From RGIG4576 sp964613095 (GTDB lineage Bacteria; Bacteroidota; Bacteroidia; Bacteroidales; Muribaculaceae), in assembly GCA_964613095.1 (NCBI GenBank), contig CAZTFX010000007.1, forward strand, positions 1 through 50,597: a DNA stretch of 50,597 nt, in the 5' to 3' direction. A program made the position numbers and the translations under genes. The notes beneath the pieces were generated by a model that was not told the DNA's origin, did no database searches, and saw only the letters and a list, made by a program, of their open reading frames with translations. Positions 44,952 through 50,597 of this stretch are shown piece by piece. Each line of letters begins with the position of its first letter. The first letter of the stretch is position 1.

Positions 44952-46991
44952 TCATCCAACTTTACATCCGGGTTTCACTTCACCGTGTGGACCTATCACA
45001 ACAAGACTTCCATCTGCATTTTCTGCACTTAGAATCATTCCTTGAGATTCAACTCCTTTAAGTTTACGTGGTTCGAAATTTGCAATAAAACAAACTTCTT
45101 TACCTACAAGTTCTTCCGGTTTGTAGTATTTGGCTATACCACTCACAATGGTACGTCCACCCATACCGTCATCGATTTTGAATTTCAAAAGTTTGTCAGC
45201 TTTAGGAACTTTTTCACATTCAAGAACTTTACCAACTCTGATGTCAAGTTTCATAAAGTCATCAAAAGCTACAGTAGGAGCAACCGGAGTCGGAGTGAAA
45301 CTATTTACTTCATTTTCTTTTTTTATGCGTTCCAAGCGTTCTATTTGAGCATTTATTGCGTCATCTTCAATCTTTTCAAATAGAAGTTGTGGCTCACCCA
45401 AAGTGTGTCCTGCTGTTAAAAGATCTATTTTACCTAAATTAGCCCAATCAAAACTGTCTAAGTTTAACATTTCTCGCAGTTTTTTACTGCTGAAAGGCAA
45501 GAACGGTTCAAATGCAATACCTAGGTTGGCTACAAGCTGTAATGCTATGTTTAGAATCGTCTGCACACGCGCCATATCTGTCTTTGCAAGCTTCCATGGT
45601 TCTGTTTCAGCAAGATATTTATTACCAATGCGCGCAAGATTCATTGCTTCTTTTTGGGCGTCACGGAACTTGAAGTTGTTAAGCAATTTTTCCACCTCAT
45701 CCTTTACTCCGGCGAATTCATTAAGTGTTTCGCGATCATAATCGGTAAGTTCTCCTGCTTCGGGAACTATTCCGTTGAAGTATTTCTTTGTGAGTTGTAG
45801 TGCTCTGTTGACGAAGTTTCCGTAAATTGCTACAAGTTCACTGTTGTTACGTGCTTGGAAATCTTTCCAAGTAAAATCATTGTCTTTTGTTTCGGGTGCA
45901 TTTGCTGTAAGTACATATCTTAAAACGTCTTGCTTACCCGGGAAATCCACTAAATATTCATGTAACCACACAGCCCAATTGCGGGAAGTAGAAATCTTAT
46001 CTCCCTCAAGGTTTAAGAATTCATTGCTTGGTACATTATCAGGAAGAATGTAACTACCTTCAGCTTTTAGCATGGTAGGGAATACAATGCAGTGGAATAC
46101 AATGTTGTCTTTTCCTATGAAATGTATCAATCTTGTATTTTCGTCTTTCCACCACTTCTCCCAATCATTTGGAAGTAATTCTTTGGTGTTGCTTATGTAG
46201 CCTATCGGGGCATCGAACCATACATAAAGAACTTTACCTTCGGCACCCTCCACAGGTACAGGAATACCCCATTCAAGGTCTCGGGTTACAGCACGTGGAC
46301 GTAATCCTGCGTCAAGCCAACTCTTACACTGACCGTACACATTGCTACGCCATTCTTTATGATCGTTAAGAATCCATTTTTCAAGCCATTCTTGGTAGTC
46401 ATTCAATGGAAGATACCAGTGTGATGTGGGACGCTTTACCAAAGGATTTCCGGTAAGAGCATTTTTAGGGTTAATGAGTTCATCGGGAGATAGTGTGCTA
46501 CCGCATTTTTCGCATTGGTCACCGTAAGCGCCATCGGCATGACAACGAGGGCATTCACCCACAATGTTTCTATCACTCAAGAATTGTTTGGCTTCTTCAT
46601 CATAGAATTGTTCACTCTCCATTTCTACGAATTTTCCTGCGTCATATAATTTACGGAAAAACTCGCTTGCATGCTTGTGGTGAGTTTCAGATGTTGTGCG
46701 ACTATAGATGTCAAATGAGATTCCAAAATCGGCAAACGATTGTTTTATGATATTGTGATAACGATCTACAACGTCTTGTGGAGTACATCCCTCCTTTTTT
46801 GCACGAATGGTTACCGGAACACCATGCTCATCGCTTCCGCCGATGTGAAGAACTTCTTCGCCTTTAAGGCGTAAATAACGTACATAAATATCGGCTGGAA
46901 CATATACTCCTGCCAAATGACCGATATGAACCGGACCGTTGGCATAGGGTAAAGCCGTAGTAACCAGTGTGCGTGCAAATTTCTTTTCCAT
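44952..46991 (-). CDS. metG: Methionyl-tRNA synthetase
   Basis: Class I synthetase for tRNA-Met, 679 aa from the ATG at 46991. The frame runs to 47033, but conserved sequence begins at MEKKFARTLVTTALPYANG, so 46991 is preferred. HIGH is present in GPVHIGHLAG. The zinc knuckle CPRC...CEKC is present (about 145-162). The KMSKS loop reads KISTS, as in other Bacteroidetes. A C-terminal EMAPII-like tRNA-binding domain (about 570-679, KLDIRVGKVLECEKVPKADKLL) completes the dimeric form. manC follows after 22 bp. Confidence 0.97.
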   Translation of the reverse strand: MEKKFARTLVTTALPYANGPVHIGHLAGVYVPADIYVRYLRLKGEEVLHIGGSDEHGVPVTIRAKKEGCTPQDVVDRYHNIIKQSFADFGISFDIYSRTTSETHHKHASEFFRKLYDAGKFVEMESEQFYDEEAKQFLSDRNIVGECPRCHADGAYGDQCEKCGSTLSPDELINPKNALTGNPLVKRPTSHWYLPLNDYQEWLEKWILNDHKEWRSNVYGQCKSWLDAGLRPRAVTRDLEWGIPVPVEGAEGKVLYVWFDAPIGYISNTKELLPNDWEKWWKDENTRLIHFIGKDNIVFHCIVFPTMLKAEGSYILPDNVPSNEFLNLEGDKISTSRNWAVWLHEYLVDFPGKQDVLRYVLTANAPETKDNDFTWKDFQARNNSELVAIYGNFVNRALQLTKKYFNGIVPEAGELTDYDRETLNEFAGVKDEVEKLLNNFKFRDAQKEAMNLARIGNKYLAETEPWKLAKTDMARVQTILNIALQLVANLGIAFEPFLPFSSKKLREMLNLDSFDWANLGKIDLLTAGHTLGEPQLLFEKIEDDAINAQIERLERIKKENEVNSFTPTPVAPTVAFDDFMKLDIRVGKVLECEKVPKADKLLKFKIDDGMGGRTIVSGIAKYYKPEELVGKEVCFIANFEPRKLKGVESQGMILSAENADGSLVVIGPHGEVKPGCKVG

Positions 46992-47077
46992 ATATATTGA
47001 GTTTTTTGTTTCACATAAATAACTAAGGCACAATGGTGTTTAAATTCGTGTTTAGGCCTTAATTCAATAATTTAATG

Positions 47078-47085
47078 CAAAGTTA
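47078..47085 (-). promoter_or_regulatory. Putative metG promoter, -7 box
   Basis: CAAAGTTA reads TAACTTTG on the minus strand. Initiation near 47074 gives a leader of about 83 nt to the ATG at 46991. No clear -33 box was found. Confidence 0.45.
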
Positions 47086-47127
47086 ATACACTCGCGTCGA
47101 AATATAAAATAAAGCGTTCCTTAATTT

Positions 47128-47580
47128 TCACAGGGAAAGAATCTGCTCGGCGTGGGTTTTGGTTTTTATTTCTTTGGGTAAGAAAATCTTTTCGATTATC
47201 CCATTTCCATCTATAATGAATGTGGTGCGAAATGTACCCATATATTTGCGTCCGTACATGCTTTTTTCTCCCCAAACACCCATTGCGGTTACAAGCTGTT
47301 TGTTCACGTCGGCAATAAGAGGGAAAGGTAAGTCATATTTGTCGATAAATTTGCGATGTGAAATTTCATTATCTACACTCACGCCCACAATAGTATAACC
47401 GGATTTGCGTAATTCGGCGTAGTTGTCGCGTAAACTACATGCTTCGGCAGAACAACCTGATGTGTTGTCTTTAGGATAAAAATAAAGGACTAATTTTTTA
47501 CCTGCAAAATCACTTAATTTAATCAATTCGCCATTTTCATTCACTCCCAACACTTCAGGAGCCTTATCGCCTACTTTCAT
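47128..47580 (-). CDS. bcp: Thioredoxin-dependent peroxiredoxin (Bcp/PrxQ type)
   Basis: Reduces peroxides, with reducing power from thioredoxin. From the ATG at 47580 the product is 150 aa. The frame extends to 47616, but the predicted transcription start (near 47602) and the family N-terminus (MKVGDKAPEVLG) favour 47580. The active site reads YPKDNTSGCSAEACSLRDNY: peroxidatic Cys and resolving Cys five residues apart, as in BCP. It is flanked by metG downstream on the same strand. Confidence 0.95.
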   Translation of the reverse strand: MKVGDKAPEVLGVNENGELIKLSDFAGKKLVLYFYPKDNTSGCSAEACSLRDNYAELRKSGYTIVGVSVDNEISHRKFIDKYDLPFPLIADVNKQLVTAMGVWGEKSMYGRKYMGTFRTTFIIDGNGIIEKIFLPKEIKTKTHAEQILSL

Positions 47581-47605
47581 ATGTATTATCAAATTAGAAT
47601 TTTCA

Positions 47606-47613
47606 CAAAAGTA
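47606..47613 (-). promoter_or_regulatory. Putative bcp promoter, -7 box
   Basis: CAAAAGTA reads TACTTTTG on the minus strand, a TANNTTTG match, giving a 22-nt leader to the ATG at 47580 and excluding the in-frame start at 47616. Confidence 0.45.
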
Positions 47614-47672
47614 CACTTTAAAAACATAGAAAACAAGGCGAATTTATTAATTCTTAGATGTAATCTAAAATA

Positions 47673-47711
47673 GAGAGGAGATATGTTTTTCCCTTTGACA
47701 TATCTCCTCTC
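47673..47711 (-). terminator. Terminator of the C10 peptidase gene
   Basis: A 14-bp perfect stem (gagaggagatatgt 47673-47686, acatatctcctctc 47698-47711) with an 11-nt loop. Read on the minus strand it is followed by a weakly T-rich 'tattttaga'. It lies 28 bp past the peptidase stop. Confidence 0.75.
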
Positions 47712-47738
47712 ATCTTTAACCCTAATAATTTAAATTAT

Positions 47739-50399
47739 TCACATAATCACTTTGGTTGTTTTGGATCCTTGTTTACGGATGAAAATTCCATTTTCAGGAT
47801 TTTCCACCTTTACTCCTTGTAAATTATAATATTCAATTGGAGTATTTGTGTCTATTTCAATATTGTCTAAATTCGAAATCTCATCTTTTAGGATAAATTT
47901 CACTATATTTCCCAATGCGTTTCCAGTAATAGGGTCTAATAGAGCCAAATAATAAGTTGCACCGAACTCAATATCTACAGATATATTACCTTGGAATTCT
48001 ATTGTTTTTGTTTCATTTTGTTCAAGCGTAACATATTGGTAAACAGTGTTGGCGTAATAATAATAACCTTCTGTGTTGATTATAATCATTGGTATGTATC
48101 CGGTAAAATACCCTCCTGTGTTTGTGATACTTGCTGTTGCATGTATGTTGTCAGGACTCATTTCTGTAGGAGCTGATAGTTCTTTTGCTATAGTTAAAAT
48201 AGGTTCGGTTTCTATTTCTTCTATAGTTATGTTTTTTTCGCTTCCTGAAATGATACTACCATCTTCGTAAAGAATTGCGATGGTATAATCCCCTGCGATC
48301 TCTGGAGCAGTAAGCTCACTTGTTATTGTTGTGTTTTCATTAATATTTAAATTTATAGAAACTTCATTGGATGTATTTATAATTTCATTGTCTTTTATAA
48401 TAGCTGCAAATACGTTGTGATTGTATTCACAATTTCCTGAATTTGTTATTGTCGTTGTGATTCTAAAGACTTTGTTTACTAAAGCCTTGTCTGAATGTAG
48501 GTCACTTATTATAAGATTAGGTGAATCTACCGTTATCGTTAAAGACGTTCCTTGTATGATATTATCATTCTCATCAATTACTACTATCGTATAATCTCCA
48601 ATACTATTAGGAGCTATTAATTCTCGTTTTATTTGGGTGGTTTTATTTGTTTCCAAATCAATGAGACATTCATCGGAACGATTGATTATTTCCGAGTCTT
48701 TCATAATTGCCATATAAACGTTGCCGTAGTATTCGCAATCTCCGGTATTTGTTATGGCTGCTGTTGCTGTAAAATCCATATTTGTTATGGCTGCTGTTGC
48801 ATGTATTTCATTCACGTTGAGATTTGGCGTGAAATTTTCCGGGAAAGAGAAATAAACTTTATTTTCTTCTACTTTCATGACAAGATATTGAGGATGATAG
48901 ATAGGAAATTTTACCTGTCTGAAAGATGTTTCCTCATTAATACGGTAGCATGGTTTTACGGTATATGTACCATCTTTAAGAGTAGAAGGTAAAAGAAAAG
49001 ATACCCCCCAATTATTCCATCCGTAATTCATTTTAAGTTCTGTAGGACTATCTGATGCTTGAGTATATCCGCACACGGTATTACCTTCATTATCCACTAC
49101 AAGCATAGCCATATATAGTTGAATGGTCTCCATGTGATTACCAAACAGAGATGATATATGGATTTTTGCGAATTCTCCTAAATTGTATTCATCAGCCTCG
49201 GCATACATAGTTGTACCACTCATGATAACAGGAGCTTTAATTGAATTCTCTTCTGCTTTTTGAATTCCTATTACCATAGCCTGATAATAGTTGTATCCGT
49301 CATATGAACTTGTTGTTTCTTGGGCATAAGGAGTAAGGGCTGTAGTCAAGAAATAGCCGTTGGCATTACCACTCCATCCCCAATTAATATGAAAATAACC
49401 ATTTGTATTGTACCCATCACATACAAAAGCATGACCAATATTTCCATCACCTGTACCACGATATAAAATAGGTCTTGCTTCGTCAAGTTCATTACGCATA
49501 ATTTGTTCCCATTCCGATAAAGAGTATAATTCTCTGTCAAGTGCTGTTATTGCTTTATCATATCCAAAATAATTTAATAAGGCAGATCCTGCATTCAGTA
49601 TTGAAGTTGAGCTTTCCGGACCAAAATTTGTTTCTGTAGCAATACCTACGTCACTCATTAATTTTGCAACGGCATTTATGCTTTCTTGGGGACTGTTTGT
49701 ATAATAATAAGGTAACATTGTATCCCAATCATACTTTGATTGACTAAAATCAGCACTTAATGTTTGAGTTATACCATTGTATCCCCATTCATAACTATGT
49801 GAACCAAATCCTTGTTCCGGATATTTGTGATAATACATAATTTGAGCTGTTGCCGTAGCTACACATCCTGTAGCGGCTTTGCTTTCTACTCCATTGGTAT
49901 AAGTTATTATAGGGCACTGTGAATTATAAGGAGAATATTGATCCCATTTTATTTCTCCTAAAAGAGGTTCAACACTGGATGTCAATGTGGTTGATGTATT
50001 GTTGTTGTATGCTATTTTTTTATTTTGGAGATATAAGATCTGATTTTCGTATTGGTTTAACCACCAACGCATATTTTCAGGCATATTATCATAATCAAAA
50101 GAACCAGTATCTGAATAACCTAAAACACTTTGTCTGGTTTTATCATCACCGGAGATAATAACAAAGCCATCGCAAGCTCCTTGATTATATACATAATAAA
50201 CAGGAGTTCCCTTGCTTGTAATTGCTTTATGAGCCAGTGTAATGGTTCTGTTAGTATGTTTAAGTACATTGTTTTTGCTATTTGTCTTAAAAAAATTGTT
50301 AGCAATATTAAATGCTTCACTTTCTGTTATTTCGGTAGCAAATGTAACCAGATTGCAAAAAAATGCAATAAGTGTAAATAAAATTATTCTTTGATTCAT
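47739..50399 (-). CDS. Secreted C10-family cysteine protease with Ig-like repeats
   Basis: An 886-aa exported protease related to streptopain. A signal peptide (about 1-22) and a propeptide of the Spi type (about 24-130, AFNIANNFF...DGFVIISGDD) precede the catalytic domain (about 140-385): nucleophile Cys179 in ATGCVATATAQIMYYH, His323 in GHAFVCDGY, then FHINWGWSGNANGYF. Three CARDB/Ig-like repeats follow (about 545-640, 640-735, 745-850). The C-terminal 32 residues (YYNLQGVKVENPENGIFIRK) are a tail common on exported Bacteroidales proteins, perhaps a sorting or anchoring signal. Substrates are unknown; host or microbial proteins are plausible. It contains an internal 33-bp duplication (48748-48800). 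Confidence 0.9.
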   Translation of the reverse strand: MNQRIILFTLIAFFCNLVTFATEITESEAFNIANNFFKTNSKNNVLKHTNRTITLAHKAITSKGTPVYYVYNQGACDGFVIISGDDKTRQSVLGYSDTGSFDYDNMPENMRWWLNQYENQILYLQNKKIAYNNNTSTTLTSSVEPLLGEIKWDQYSPYNSQCPIITYTNGVESKAATGCVATATAQIMYYHKYPEQGFGSHSYEWGYNGITQTLSADFSQSKYDWDTMLPYYYTNSPQESINAVAKLMSDVGIATETNFGPESSTSILNAGSALLNYFGYDKAITALDRELYSLSEWEQIMRNELDEARPILYRGTGDGNIGHAFVCDGYNTNGYFHINWGWSGNANGYFLTTALTPYAQETTSSYDGYNYYQAMVIGIQKAEENSIKAPVIMSGTTMYAEADEYNLGEFAKIHISSLFGNHMETIQLYMAMLVVDNEGNTVCGYTQASDSPTELKMNYGWNNWGVSFLLPSTLKDGTYTVKPCYRINEETSFRQVKFPIYHPQYLVMKVEENKVYFSFPENFTPNLNVNEIHATAAITNMDFTATAAITNTGDCEYYGNVYMAIMKDSEIINRSDECLIDLETNKTTQIKRELIAPNSIGDYTIVVIDENDNIIQGTSLTITVDSPNLIISDLHSDKALVNKVFRITTTITNSGNCEYNHNVFAAIIKDNEIINTSNEVSINLNINENTTITSELTAPEIAGDYTIAILYEDGSIISGSEKNITIEEIETEPILTIAKELSAPTEMSPDNIHATASITNTGGYFTGYIPMIIINTEGYYYYANTVYQYVTLEQNETKTIEFQGNISVDIEFGATYYLALLDPITGNALGNIVKFILKDEISNLDNIEIDTNTPIEYYNLQGVKVENPENGIFIRKQGSKTTKVIM
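48748..48800. repeat. 33-bp in-frame direct repeat in the C10 peptidase gene
   Basis: A 20-bp identical unit (tttgttatggctgctgttgc) occurs at 48748-48767 and 48781-48800, period 33 bp or 11 codons. It duplicates the peptide ATAAITN at the start of the first Ig-like repeat. It looks like a recent slippage or recombination event between similar repeat units. Confidence 0.85.
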
Positions 50400-50433
50400 G
50401 TCAGTGGTTTTAGCAATTGTTAGTAATAATATG

Positions 50434-50441
50434 CAAAGGTA
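50434..50441 (-). promoter_or_regulatory. Putative C10 peptidase promoter, -7 box
   Basis: CAAAGGTA reads TACCTTTG on the minus strand. Initiation near 50430 gives a 31-nt leader. A run of seven Cs (50463-50469) lies just upstream. I see no gene in the rest of the window to 50597. Confidence 0.5.
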
Positions 50442-50597
50442 TGATAAATAAGTTAAAAACTACCCCCCCAATTTTAAAATATGTTAAAAATATTAATAGT
50501 TGTAGAACTTGATAAAAATCAAGAGGTATGAAAATGTTCAAGCTGAAGAATCCAAATAGAAACGCAACGTTTTTCATATGAATTAAAGATTAATAAT

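Noticed and set aside
47072..47275. A 67-codon minus-strand frame overlapping the end of bcp
   Set aside because: It is the bcp gene in another frame running into the metG leader; no start signal or conserved motif.

Overview
The window looks like a chromosomal segment of an AT-rich Bacteroidales bacterium. The evidence is Bacteroidetes-type promoters (a -7 box of the form TANNTTTG, sometimes with a TTTG -33 box), almost no Shine-Dalgarno sequences, MeaB, DUF1573 proteins, a MetG with a KISTS loop, MraY and FtsW with long extra loops, and a C10 peptidase ending in a 'YYNLQGVKV...GIFIRKQG' tail. That tail and the low GC fit a gut lineage such as Muribaculaceae or a relative, but the family is an inference. 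MurE carries DNPR, so the peptidoglycan is predicted to contain meso-diaminopimelate.

Layout. 1-1475: end of an rRNA operon (23S 3' part, purine-rich spacer, 5S, terminator). 1557-4184 (+): obgE, a small radical-SAM protein with an unusual cysteine spacing, and a YhhQ-type queuosine-precursor transporter. 4181-6676 (-): mannose-6-phosphate isomerase and a GH26 lipoprotein that has lost its acid/base glutamate. 6677-8106: a gene-poor, accessory-looking stretch with a coding relic and a secreted protein of unknown function. 8174-11332 (-): a four-gene run of two DUF1573 proteins, MeaB and a four-helix-bundle protein. 11544-17797: a GHL10 hydrolase, PIG-L deacetylase, LOG-family protein, polysaccharide flippase, DUF2752 protein and a GYF_2/CD225 membrane protein.

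17931-35006 (-) is the division and cell-wall (dcw) cluster, transcribed rsmH-ftsL-ftsI-murE-mraY-murD-ftsW-murG-murC-ftsQ-ftsA-ftsZ and apparently continuing into yqeY and serS. It makes UDP-MurNAc-peptide and lipid I/II, then recruits the FtsA/FtsZ/FtsQ/FtsL/FtsW/FtsI divisome. mraZ, murF and ddl are not in it. 35235-43775: a sirtuin (-), then (+) two FKBP isomerases, an Lrp/AsnC regulator, ruvB, a second flippase, and nrdD-nrdG for anaerobic dNTP synthesis. 43847-50399 (-): GDP-mannose pyrophosphorylase, metG, a Bcp peroxiredoxin and a large secreted C10 cysteine protease.

Most of the window is housekeeping. The best leads are the radical-SAM/YhhQ pair as a candidate queuine-salvage module, the catalytically altered GH26 protein, two promoters placed so close to their start codons that the mRNAs should be nearly leaderless, and the accessory patch around 6.7-8.1 kb. 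No mobile element, CRISPR array or tRNA gene was recognised.
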